A DNA stretch of 64,000 bases from Taeniopygia guttata (Eukaryota > Chordata > Aves > Passeriformes > Estrildidae), in the NCBI RefSeq assembly GCF_048771995.1, contig NC_133030.1:53156501-53220500 (forward strand), given 5' to 3'. The first letter of the stretch is position 1. The number at the start of each line of letters is the position of its first letter. The translations under genes were made by a program, and so were the position numbers. Positions 52,001 to 59,699 of the stretch are shown here, in pieces. The notes under the pieces were generated by a model. It made no database searches, was not told the origin of the DNA, and worked only from the letters and a program-made list of their open reading frames with translations.

Positions 52001-55000
52001 TGCCAGTATGTGCATGGTATGTGCTTAATGCAGAGAAGTACTATAGAACACCCATTTGAAAGATATGCCTTGAATTCAGCATCACAGCTTGCTTTTTAAA
52101 TCACCAGAACTGTAAAAATCTGTTTGAAACTGATTTAATTTGCTTAAATTACCTTTGTTTTTGAATTCCTGCAGCCATGAACTCCTGCCTTATTGAAGAA
52201 GCTTTGTTATTATGTTGGATTGTGTTGACACCAGAAACGATTAGGCCTTCCTTTGAAATTAATTCTTTTATGTCCATAAAATTCTTAGATTGAAGAAGTG
52301 TGGTTTTCCAGTGCTGATGGGTAATAAATCTGCAAGTAGGAAAAGAGCAGAAGTTGTTATTAACAAACTAAACCAGCAGGGTAGGCAAACTGGTGCTTTC
52401 CCCAGAAAAGTTCCTCAGGCATGTCATGAATTAATTGCCTAAGGTAGAACAAAGCAGGTTTAATTATGAGTGCTTTCCTGAGCAGGAATGTTACAATTAG
52501 TTATTTTTGAAAGCTGTCTATGGAGCAATTGAAATAGTATGTATATCAAGTTTCCAGCTACTATTCAAAGTGTTAATTTACTGTTCCCTAAGTCAGTTCC
52601 TACTGTGTGGTTTCAAGATAAAACAGCATAATTTTTTTGAGGTATGTATCAAACATATAGAAAAAAAAGGTCTTTTGTACTAATTCTGATAGACAGTTGC
52701 CTGTTGCAAAGCTAAGATACTCAGGTAATTTGGTTAATTCACAGTATGTCTGTGATTTTCATCTTTATTTAAAATAAGAATCCATTAAAATCACTACTGT
52801 TAATATCCATTTGCAAGTTGTCATTTATTGCTCTAGTTTGTTGTTCTTCATTTCCCAGCACTAACTGGCCTTTGTTTCTGGCTCTTTGTCCCCATTTCTA
52901 CACTTGTGCTGCTCCATGCTCTTGCTCCTGCTGACTCTCAGGTTGGACTTGTCACTTCTGTCACTTCTGAGAAGGTGCCTGCTGCTAAGTATCTGCCTCC
53001 TCAGTCTGTCAGGGAGGTTCTGCCTTTTGTGTCCACTCCCCTCAATTTGATTTCATTCTTCTGCAGTTCCTACAGCTGTCAGGTTTCTGTATGGTTTTCC
53101 ATGTCTCATTCCAGGCAGCTATTATATTTTGTGGTTTTTTTTTTTTTTTTTTTCCAGTTTGGGGCTTTATTTTTCATTTTTGCTTGTACAAAATAGCTTC
53201 ATTTTCTACTTTACTAATGAACTATAGACTTCCTTTTATAACTCTGAAGAAATATGCATGGTGATTTCTCCATAGAGAAAGTGGAGGATATAAATATGGA
53301 AATATCCCTTTTGGCTTTAGGAAGTTTAATTGCTTTGTATATTATGCAGATTCTGAGTCTGTAAAATCTGATGAGAGCAAGTAACACATTTGTATATTCA
53401 CTATCTTAAAAAAGCAGGCAGATTGCTGAGAAATGTGCAACTTTTGAGTGTGCAGGTTTACATCTTGTTGCTGTTATTACAGGCTATGTATGGTGCTTGC
53501 ATGGCTAAGGTTCTTCACCAAATGCAAATATGATGTGTCTAAACTCTGTATTTCACAAAACCTGTGAAAAGCAACTGGAGCAGCTGCTGCTGCCATCCTT
53601 CTACATCCTGAGATCACAGGAAACAGAGCTGGAAGGGACCTCAGGACATCCACAAGTAGATCCACCCTAAAGCAGGATCAGCTTGCTGAACAGTTTCCCA
53701 ACAGTCATAGATTTTTGAGTTTGAGGCAAGAAATCAAGAAGTTCTCATGTTGTGTTTGGTACTTGACATGATTTTTCTTTTATTGGTGAAAGTGTAAACC
53801 AGGGATATAATTTAAGATATTTCACTGTGACACCTAAAAATTGTTTGTTTGATGTGGTTATAAAAAAAAATGTATCTGCAAATGGTCTGGGCCCTGAGTC
53901 AGTTGTCATTAAGTCTATGAGAGGTATCAGGTAGGCACTGAAATGCCTCACAAAGTTGGGAGTCATTTCAAGATAATGCTTCAAGTACTTTCTCCATTCT
54001 ATTGGTATTCTAGTGACATTAGAAGAACGACAAACCCAGTTATGTTTCTAGCTATCTTGGAGAGAGAGAGAGATTCAGATGTTAATAAGCAGGAGTCTTC
54101 CCATGTCCTAGTTTCAAGGATCACCATATTCAGAGAGATGGTTTGCTTTGATCTGGCCACTTGCCTTGAAGTTTCTCTTCACTGGAGGCAATCAGAGGAA
54201 AAAAGAAAGCAAAAGTATTGATTTGCAAAATTCAAATTAGACAACATAGATACAGAATTTTATGAAGAAAGATGGAAAGAAAGGACGTTAAAATTGTTCA
54301 TGTGTTCCTGAGAATACTTAAAAATATTTTACTTTTTAAGATCCAACTTACAGGCTGTTAAAATATTCAGAATCCTATGGCTGATATCCATTTCTGCATG
54401 GATCTAACCCACTTTTTCTGTACAATCAAAATCTCCCCAGGTGAAACTTGTACCAATTACCCCTCCTCTTTTCCACATAACTCTTTGTAAGAAGGGAGTT
54501 TCCATCATCTTTGTAGCCACCCTTTAAATACTGGAACTTGGTCTCCCCTAAACCTTTTTATCTCAAGGCTGAGCAAGCTCAGTTCTCTCTGCCTTTCCTT
54601 GTGTAGCAGCTTCCCAGTCTTTTGACCATCTTCTCAGGTCTCTGGTCTCTCTTCAGCCCATCCCCGTGGCTTTTGAATAGCAAAACTGAACACACTGTCC
54701 CAGGTGTGACTTGGAAAGAGCTGAATAGAGTGGGACAATGACAATCTCTGCTAGTGATGCCCTTGTTGATGTGCCCCAGTACCCAGCTGGATTTCTTTGC
54801 TGCAGCTGCACGCTGTTCACTGGTGTTGAGCTTGTTGTCCATGAGGATGCTCAGGTCTCTTTCACTTTCTGGCTGGGCACACAGCTCCAGCTCCTCCTGG
54901 TTGTGCCCAAGCTGTGTGTGCAGACACCTGAGGTGGTTGCTCTGCTGCTTTTCATCTTGGGAGGCAGATAAGGAACGTTTGTTGCTGCTCTGGCTGGCCT

Positions 55001-58000
55001 GGCTTGTCCCCAGCTCGTTAAAATGATGTGTTTAGTGCTGCCACTTTGGACACCCCAGACTCCCTGAGTCCTTCATTTTAAAGCCTGGCTCACTGAGTAG
55101 GACAACTTGCTGCCAAGGATTCTTTTGCCTCTGCTAGGGAATCCAGAAGAGTTCATAATATTGAAGGGAGTTTGTATAGACCCAGCTTCACATTGTGTTG
55201 TCTGAAGCTCTTTCTGGATCTTACTCTAATTCCTTGGTAATTTACAACAAACTCATACATATATATAAATATAATATATAAATTGTACAAACTGATGCTT
55301 TTGAAAATATATTTGAAAATATAATTTAGTTTTCCTGTATATATATATATATATATATATGTATAGTTTTCCTTTATATTCACTGACCAAGCTATTGAAA
55401 GACACTAGTATGTCAGCATTTTAAATGGCGCTACCTTTTGATATTTAAAATTAATATGTAATTTAATGGAGTTTATAATTAATACAAAGAGGGAAAACAT
55501 AGGTTATCATGTTCTAATCTCTCAAAAAATAACAATGTCTTTTGTCCACTAGGTGTTGAGAGTGTACAAAGCTGCAGTACAACAGACTTTGGATATACTC
55601 TTCCTCCCTGAAGGAAGAGAATTTCTTACAAGCACGGATGCAGTGAGCCGAGACTCAGCTGATCGCACCATCATTGCATGGGACTTCCAAAGTGCTGCAA
55701 AAATCTCCAATCAGATTTTTCACGTAAGATCAACAACCACTGTTCTTCGGGTCATGATTTAATATTTCATACTTGTCAGTGTAGCACAAAAAGCATTTGA
55801 TTTTCAATAAGGTCTTGTGATATATAAGATGCCTTTCATGTAAGTTGATGACTTTGTTTTCATACTTAACACTTAATTGTTATTAAAAAATAACCTTGAA
55901 GACTAAGAGTTGTCCTTGTGTTTAAAATATTTACATTTCAGTGCTAATTCATTGACATCTCAGCTATATTTAGGCAAGGACTCTGCAGTGTCATTGTGGT
56001 TTGCCAGTGGTGCATGGCAGTAGCTGATATAGTGCAATGTTTATTTTCCCACACTTTTTTTTCATACATTTGTCATCAGCTGCAATGAGGGCTATTGACA
56101 AATTGAGTTTAATATTCACAAAGTAATAGCAACCTGATTTGTGCATATAGATACCTAATACAGAATAATCACAGAGGCAAAATTTGCATTTATCGGTTCA
56201 GGTGCTGTATTTCTCAGTCGTCTAACCAAGCAAGACATTTAATGGACTAAATTGTCTAGAAAGGCTGACAGCTTCAAAGGAGATTACTAAGGCAGTTAAT
56301 AGAAAATTTCAACTCTCTGGGTCTTTTTTGAAAACCCAAGTCTAATATCCTATGTAATATTATATGATTGGATTGTGTATAGATGCTTTTTGGCTGAAAT
56401 GAAGAGTACTCTGCTGACAAGAGTACATGGTTGATGATTTAATGGGATTTTTTTAATTTCCAGAATTGTGTCTTTGTACAATATTGTATCTATCAATACC
56501 TTGGATAGACAATAGGAAAAAAAAAAAAAAAAAAGGCAAAACAGTGAATATATAAATTACAGACCAGAAAGGTTAAGTATCAAGGAGTAAGAAACAAACA
56601 TGACTACAGCATCTCTGAAATGGACTTTCTCCCCCTCCTTCCCTACCTTTCTTCACTGTGAATAAACAAAATGTGGTGATGACTTTGCAATCTCTGCTTC
56701 ACTTTTCTAAATTTCACTTTTGAAACCTTTGAGGTGGGAGTGAAACCCACAGTTCTCCAAACAGATTAGATTCCAACAGGACTTGATCTATTGCTTGTCT
56801 GCATTATCGAATGAATAGTTAACAGCTCTAAAATAACCCATTACTACAACATACCCAGCATGACAGCAGCATGCTCCTGCAGGTTGTTTTGGGCTTTCTA
56901 GTCCCATATTCCAGACCCATTTCTCTGCAGAAACACACAGTTGCCCAATACTTTACAGTACCCAGAACTTGCTCCCAGTCCTTCACTTCTAAATCACACA
57001 ACAAAACCAATCTGGTGTTCTTCCTGCTCTACCACCCAGCCCATGGTCACTGTAATCCTGGTGTTACTCAAATGCAAATGTATCCTACAGCCAAAGCTCT
57101 CATGGCATCAAAACTCAGCAGTCTTTAGGTCACGCTGAAACTATTAGAGGTTTGGACCTGGTGGAAGCCTTGTGAGAGCTGTTGATTTCTCAGGGAGTCA
57201 GCATGCAGAGTTTTGAAAGTAATCTTAATTTAGTCTTAAATAAGAACTGTACAGTAAAGCCAAGTCTTACTAATTACTGCAGATATTTATGAGTTTGCAG
57301 CCAGCAGCAGCCCACATCACTGTCATAAGGCGGCTAATAATGATCCTTTATTTTTTTCTTCTTTTTTTTTTATAAGAGTGGGATGGGGAAAAGTGTCTGT
57401 TTCAATCAGATGTTTTCTGTTACTGTCAGTCTGGCCAGAACTGGAAGGATGGAGGGTTTGAGAACTGTACAAAGTAACATGGAAAGCACAGTATGGCTGT
57501 GGAGGAAGGGATACAGGAGAAGATTCACTTCCACATCTAAACTTTGGGTTTCCTTGGGCAGGAAGAGGATGATGGAGAGCCATCTGGTTGGAATTACCTT
57601 TGTGCAGCTGTTCTGCAGTATAATTATGGCTCAGATGGATAGGGGGCTTTGGTTAATATCTAGGAAAATAAGGTAGATGCTTGAATTAGCATTTGTCCTG
57701 ATGTAAGACTTATAGTGGTTTGTAATAAGTATCTTTTTTTAATGTATATATGGAGATGACTTGTCCTTACCTGATCCTTCATGGGCTCTCAAATATGTCA
57801 AGAGATAACTTGAATCATTTGAACTAATCTTCTGTTTGATACAACAAAAGTTCCTTTAAAATCATTTTCAGGAGCGTTACACTTGCCCAAGTCTGACCCT
57901 GCACCCAAAGGAGTCAGTGTTTGTTGCTCAGACCAACGGGAACTATCTGGCTTTGTTTTCTGCCCAGCGACCCTACCGAATCAACAAAAAGAAAAGATAC

Positions 58001-58617
58001 GAAGGACATAAGGTATCCTTCCCCACCAGGAACTCAGTATCCAAGTTTAAAAGGAAGATTGATATCAAAACACCTCTGCTTTTAAATATGTCTGCTAATA
58101 GAGTTTTATTATAAATCAGTGATAGATATTAATTGGCTTCATTTGCTTTCCCATGTGCCAGTCTATTTTGAATCATATGCACTCTGAAGAAAATAGTTCT
58201 TAGAAGACTTTATGAATGCTTAATGGCTTGATTAAATAAGTTTTTTGATATAGCTGTGTCTTAATAAAGACCTAGAGAAATCTTTAGTTATATTTATTTA
58301 AAGATATTTGGGTTTTGCACTATATTAATTTTCAGTATTCCACAATGAACTTTTCTAATCAGCACCAAGAGTTCCTCTGTTATTGTTTTTCACAGGTGGA
58401 AGGATTTGCAGTGGGTTGTGAATTTTCTCCAGATGGAACACTTTTGGTGACAGGAAGTTCAGATGGCAAAGTGTTTTTCTACAACTATCATACATCAAGG
58501 ATTATTCGCACTTTGTCTGCACATAAAGAAGCTTGTGTGAGTGCAATATTTCACCCAGTCTTGCCATCGCTCCTCGCAACATGTGATTGGGCTGGAGAAA
58601 TCAAGATCTGGCAATAA
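3843..58617 (+). CDS. WDR25: WDR25, WD repeat-containing protein 25 (spliced, 6 coding exons, 510 aa)
   Basis: The coding sequence is join(3843-4562, 33653-33800, 42971-43101, 55553-55723, 57872-58012, 58396-58617), which is 1,533 nt including the TAA stop. Every junction is GT-AG and the frame stays open. Residues 1-200 are polar and probably disordered, opening with [14 protein letters not shown] and carrying a basic patch [10 protein letters not shown] at 141-150. Residues from about 209 to 509 form seven WD40 blades, with landmarks [10 protein letters not shown]...KVWD, LSGGFD, FHPTE...[22 protein letters not shown]...GSSDG and FHPVL...KIW. The basic loop [11 protein letters not shown] (426-436) matches the arrangement in CDC40/PRP17, the spliceosomal relative. 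No enzyme motif is present. A scaffold role, perhaps RNA-related and nuclear, is inferred from that kinship. The ATG at 3843 has A at -3 and is preceded by an in-frame TGA at 3810. The length is a little shorter than the mammalian protein, mostly in the variable N-terminal half. Confidence 0.95.
4071..4091 (+). repeat. WDR25: ACAGAAT heptamer, three perfect copies inside coding exon 2
   Basis: Copies lie at 4071-4077, 4078-4084 and 4085-4091, preceded by a near-copy (AGAATA at 4065-4070). The run translates as part of [10 protein letters not shown]. Seven is not a multiple of three, so gain or loss of one copy would shift the reading frame. Confidence 0.95.
6100..6300. promoter_or_regulatory. 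Intronic CpG-rich patch with CTCF-like core
   Basis: Roughly 20 CpG dinucleotides fall within about 200 bp of an intron that is otherwise nearly free of CpG. Examples are GTCGCGCCGTTCCGCGCGGG and the ACCGCG and GCGCCGC runs. At 6193-6204 the plus strand reads GCAGCAGAGGGC, matching the CTCF core CCASYAGRKGGC at 11 of 12 positions, followed by GCG. This could be an insulator, enhancer or alternative promoter. No gene structure supports a particular choice. Confidence 0.4.
6982..7020. repeat. T homopolymer, 39 bp
   Basis: An uninterrupted run of 39 T follows AAAAGATTTTC. No retroposed body or target-site duplication is recognisable beside it. The exact length is likely to vary between alleles and sequencing runs. 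Confidence 0.9.
7997..8033. repeat. Perfect inverted repeat, 16-bp arms, 5-nt loop
   Basis: The left arm CAGCAGCTATTCAAAC (7997-8012) and right arm GTTTGAATAGCTGCTG (8018-8033) are exact reverse complements around CTTCT. The flanks do not continue the pairing, so the 37-nt hairpin is too short for a typical microRNA precursor. Confidence 0.95.
12346..12375. repeat. Perfect inverted repeat, 13-bp arms, 4-nt loop
   Basis: ATTTAATTGATGC (12346-12358) and GCATCAATTAAAT (12363-12375) are exact reverse complements separated by CTTT. Confidence 0.95.
13328..13386. repeat. T/G-rich low-complexity tract
   Basis: Irregular runs of T with interspersed G (GTTTTGATTTTTTGG and similar), ending in TTTTTTTCCTCCCC. 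It has no repeat unit and no coding sense. Confidence 0.7.
25476..25550. repeat. A/C low-complexity tract
   Basis: Alternating A runs and C runs, including four C runs of three or more at 25484, 25496, 25531 and 25543. The minus strand is T/G-rich. It explains the lysine/proline-rich and phenylalanine/glycine-rich peptides that open frames give here, which are not genes. Confidence 0.85.
26769..26793. repeat. Perfect inverted repeat, 10-bp arms, 5-nt loop
   Basis: AACCTTCCTT (26769-26778) and AAGGAAGGTT (26784-26793) pair around GGGGA. In RNA a G-U and a G-C pair could extend the stem by two. Confidence 0.9.
27048..27140. repeat. T/G-rich low-complexity tract
   Basis: T-rich sequence with regularly spaced GG/GGG groups, ending in a T11-type run near 27128-27138. 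It is similar in character to the tract at 13.3 kb. Confidence 0.65.
30690..30775. repeat. AT-rich low-complexity tract
   Basis: About 85 bp made almost only of A and T in TAATAAATAATAATT-like strings. Nothing else is visible in it. Confidence 0.7.
33653..33800 (+). CDS. WDR25: WDR25 exon 3: end of blade 1 and blade 2 (residues 241-289)
   Basis: The acceptor CTTCTTTTTAAG ends at 33652, and the donor ACAG|GTAAAG follows 33800. The 148 nt complete the split V-W-D of blade 1 and encode [20 protein letters not shown] and [11 protein letters not shown], a typical blade 2. The exon ends one base into a glycine codon, so intron 3 is phase 1. The frame runs on past the donor for about 28 codons, which explains a longer open frame here, but the GTAAAG donor and the clean join to 42971 set the real end. 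Confidence 0.95.
36757..37207 (+). mobile_element. CR1 LINE 3' fragment, sense orientation, old
   Basis: The sequence follows CR1 3' order with much divergence: AAGGACATGCATCTGGAATG and GTGCAAC, then GCTCTTCTCAGAGATGTCCA, GTGAAAGGGTAAGAGGCAAAG, GGCTGTTCAGAGAAGCTGTG, GAGTCTGTACTTGGAGATACC, CAGACTAGATGATGCCTGGA and GGTCCAACC, ending at TTACTGTGATGAA. The ending corresponds to the CR1 terminus, where short repeats like TTCTGTGA occur. Frames are broken throughout, so it is not functional. Confidence 0.8.
41420..41437. repeat. T homopolymer, 18 bp
   Basis: T18 preceded by TCTTTTTTC. On the minus strand it yields the lysine runs of two spurious open frames. Confidence 0.85.
42971..43101 (+). CDS. 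WDR25: WDR25 exon 4: blade 3 (residues 290-333)
   Basis: The acceptor TTGATTTTAG ends at 42970, and the donor TCTAAG|GTAAAG follows 43101. The exon's first two bases complete the Gly codon begun in exon 3, giving V-E-T-G-K-Q-I-F. The 131 nt encode [20 protein letters not shown] and [12 protein letters not shown], a clear WD blade. Intron 4 is phase 0. A start at an upstream in-frame ATG within intron 3 is possible on paper but is contradicted by the exact split-codon join. Confidence 0.95.
47922..47944. repeat. A homopolymer, 23 bp
   Basis: A23 following GTAAAACCTGC. No upstream retrocopy is recognisable and no canonical AATAAA sits just before it. Confidence 0.9.
48344..48370. repeat. Perfect inverted repeat, 11-bp arms, 5-nt loop
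   Basis: GTTCAATATAT (48344-48354) and ATATATTGAAC (48360-48370) pair exactly around GGTGA. Confidence 0.93.
51153..51236. repeat. Diverged tandem duplication, 43-bp period, two copies
   Basis: ATTATTTCCATCACAAGATT at 51153 recurs as ATTATTTCCATCACAACATG at 51196. The first 33 positions agree at 30, and after that the second copy drifts. Confidence 0.85.
53135..53153. repeat. T homopolymer, 19 bp
   Basis: T19 after TTTTGTGG, followed by CCAGTTTGGGGC. It creates a pyrimidine-tract/AG combination, but no exon-like sequence follows. Confidence 0.85.
53605..53700 (-). mobile_element. Short CR1 3'-end fragment, antisense
   Basis: GAGATCACAGGAAACAGAGC, then TGGAAGGGACCTCAGGACAT and CCACAAGTAGATCCACCCTA with AAGCAGGATCAGC, follow the reversed CR1 3' terminus (hospital landmark: CACAGAA...GGAAGGGACCTC...GCAGGGTCA). 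It is heavily diverged and may be part of the same insertion as the larger fragment 740 bp to the right. Confidence 0.5.
54440..54950 (-). mobile_element. CR1 LINE 3' region fragment, antisense, old
   Basis: Landmarks in reversed CR1 order are GTTTCCATCATCTTTGTAGC, CACCCTTTAAATACTGGAAC, TTGGTCTCCCC, CAAGGCTGAGCAAGCTCAGT, GCCTTTCCTTGTG, GACCATCTTCTCAGG, AAAACTGAACACACTGTCCC, AGGTGTGACTTGG, TGTTGAGCTTGTTGTCCATG and GGATGCTCAGGTC. On minus this is the end of the reverse-transcriptase region and the 3' UTR. The open frames on plus here (54738-55026) are artefacts of the element. Both ends are approximate because of divergence. Confidence 0.85.
55338..55360. repeat. (TA)n microsatellite
   Basis: About 11 TA units, 190 bp upstream of exon 5. 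The tyrosine/isoleucine-rich minus-strand frame here is an artefact of it. Confidence 0.9.
55553..55723 (+). CDS. WDR25: WDR25 exon 5: blade 4 (residues 334-390)
   Basis: The acceptor TTTTGTCCACTAG ends at 55552, and the donor CAC|GTAAGA follows 55723. Its 171 nt (57 codons) are in phase with both neighbours. It encodes [20 protein letters not shown], a loop with [18 protein letters not shown], and [10 protein letters not shown]. Conservation of the whole block is typical of WDR25. The exon could be skipped without a frame change, but that would remove a whole blade. Confidence 0.95.
55724..57871 (+). other. WDR25: WDR25 intron 5 (2.1 kb, phase 0)
   Basis: Runs from GTAAGA to acceptor AATCATTTTCAG. 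It contains an A18 tract at 56517-56534 and otherwise plain intronic sequence. Frames at 56871-57128 and 57383-57676 match nothing I know. Confidence 0.8.
56517..56534. repeat. A homopolymer, 18 bp
   Basis: A18 after GACAATAGG. No element can be recognised next to it. Confidence 0.85.
57872..58012 (+). CDS. WDR25: WDR25 exon 6: blade 5 and basic inter-blade loop (residues 391-437)
   Basis: The acceptor ATCATTTTCAG ends at 57871, and the donor CATAAG|GTATCC follows 58012. The 141 nt encode [30 protein letters not shown] and the basic [12 protein letters not shown]. This last motif is the strongest visible link to CDC40/PRP17. The donor departs from consensus at +4 to +6 (TCC instead of AGT), so it is predicted to be weaker than the others. 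Reading through gives 33 extra residues before a stop. Confidence 0.95.
58013..58395 (+). other. WDR25: WDR25 intron 6 (383 nt, phase 0)
   Basis: The shortest intron of the gene, running from a weak GTATCC donor to the acceptor TATTGTTTTTCACAG. It is AT-rich and I see no repeat or other feature. Confidence 0.85.
58396..58617 (+). CDS. WDR25: WDR25 exon 7: blades 6-7, stop codon (residues 438-510)
   Basis: The acceptor TTTTTCACAG ends at 58395. The exon opens with [20 protein letters not shown] and [12 protein letters not shown] (blade 6), continues with [20 protein letters not shown] and [13 protein letters not shown] (blade 7), and stops at TAA 58615-58617. The typical WD ending K-I-W followed by one residue indicates an intact C terminus. 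Confidence 0.95.
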   Translation: MEGFAVGCEFSPDGTLLVTGSSDGKVFFYNYHTSRIIRTLSAHKEACVSAIFHPVLPSLLATCDWAGEIKIWQ

Positions 58618-58984
58618 CAAGCAGAGTTACTTTTTAGGATGTCTCTCTCCTGTTAGTCTGTCAAAGGCTTAGGAAGTAAGCCAGAGTATGGAATGTGAAA
58701 TTCTGTTGGGATGTGTTGTAAGCAGGAGAGAGACTGTTGTCTTTTCTTCTATGACCTCTGTGGTTATGTTTTTCTAATGCAGTTAAGATGTTTTCGTGGT
58801 TAGCTGTTGAGCAAAGAAGTGGTCCTACTCCTTCCCTCAACCTTGGAGACAATTTTTTAACCCTTTTGTGTCAATCTTCCGGTGCTCATCCAGTCTCATT
58901 CTGCTTTGAGTGAGAACCTAAGTTTAAGAAAATTATTGCTGTTTTCATGCATCTTTTCAATGCCGCTTTCTTAGACTAGGGTTT

Positions 58985-59260
58985 ATCACAGAAACATAGA
59001 ATAATTTAGGTTGGAAAAGACCTTTAAAATCATTAAGTCCAAGCTTTAACCCAGTACAGCCAAATCCACCACTAATCCATGTCCCACAGTGCCACATCTG
59101 CAAATCTTTTAGATGCCTCCAAGGATGATGACTCCACCACTTCCCTGGGCAGTGTGTTCCAATGCCTGACAACCCTTTGGCTGAAGAAGTTTTTCTATTA
59201 TCCAATCTAAACTTCCGCTGTCAGGAGAAGACTGTTTCTGCTTGTCCTCACCAAAAGTTG
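58985..59260 (-). mobile_element. CR1 LINE 3' end, antisense, inside the WDR25 3' UTR
   Basis: It begins with AGAAACATAGAATAATTTAG, whose complement contains the CR1 terminal ATTCTATG repeat. It continues with GGTTGGAAAAGACCTTTAAA, ATCATTAAGTCCAA, CCACCACTAATCCATGTCCC, GTGCCACATCTGCAAATC, CTCCACCACTTCCCTGGGCA, GTGTGTTCCAATGCCTGACA, ACCCTTTGGCTGAAGAAGTT and ATCCAATCTAAAC. It is clearer than the other copies, so probably a younger insertion. Being reversed relative to the gene, it contributes non-coding UTR sequence only. Confidence 0.9.
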
Positions 59261-59671
59261 AGGACATACTATTTAACAGATATGATGTTCAGCTCAGTTA
59301 ATATTATTCCATCTTCCTGAGGTGTTTTTTCACACTTTTTTTGAAATTATTTAGCTCCCTGACCTAATCACTGGAGGATTAGAGAAGCAATAATGTAGTT
59401 CAAGGCAAAACAGCTTCTATGCACAAGAAGGGGGAAGGTCATAGGGCAGGTGGGACTGCTTCTTCTGAAATGGGTATCTGTTATCAGCTCAACTTACTGT
59501 AAAATGCCTTCTGAGAGTTCCAGGGAAAGGTGTGACAGATAGCTTGAACCTAATTTTCAAGTAAATACATTTGTGTTTTTGAAATCCTGATGTTTAAACT
59601 TGAGTTTTAAACTTACTTTTATGACTGTATTAAAAAAAAATGAAACTATGTCTAAATATTTTTAAGGAAAA

Positions 59672-59677
59672 AATAAA
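59672..59677 (+). terminator. WDR25: Polyadenylation signal AATAAA of WDR25
   Basis: The first canonical hexamer downstream of the stop codon, 1,055 nt after it, with U/GU-rich sequence 15-40 nt downstream. Confidence 0.6.
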
Positions 59678-59699
59678 CATTTTTTTAATACATGCTATC

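Larger units (their letters stand above)
43102..55552 (+). other. WDR25: WDR25 intron 4 (12.5 kb, phase 0)
   Basis: AT-rich intron from GTAAAG to acceptor TTTTGTCCACTAG. It holds a cryptic exon candidate at 43327-43579 (see findings), an A tract, an inverted repeat at 48344, a 43-bp duplication at 51153, a T tract, two CR1 fragments in its last 2 kb and a TA microsatellite. Open frames of up to 132 codons (minus strand, 45689-46087) have no recognisable domain and I do not call them genes. Confidence 0.8.
58618..59690 (+). other. WDR25: WDR25 3' UTR (end estimated)
   Basis: The first canonical AATAAA after the stop codon is at 59672-59677, followed by T/GT-rich sequence (CTATCTCTGTTTACTAC...), so cleavage near 59690-59700 is expected. 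About a quarter of the UTR is the antisense CR1 fragment at 58985-59260. Use of a more distal site cannot be excluded, since further AATAAA motifs occur downstream. Confidence 0.6.

Noticed and set aside
54738..55026. Leucine/cysteine-rich plus-strand frames
   Set aside because: They lie in an antisense CR1 fragment, and the plus strand is the non-coding strand of the element.
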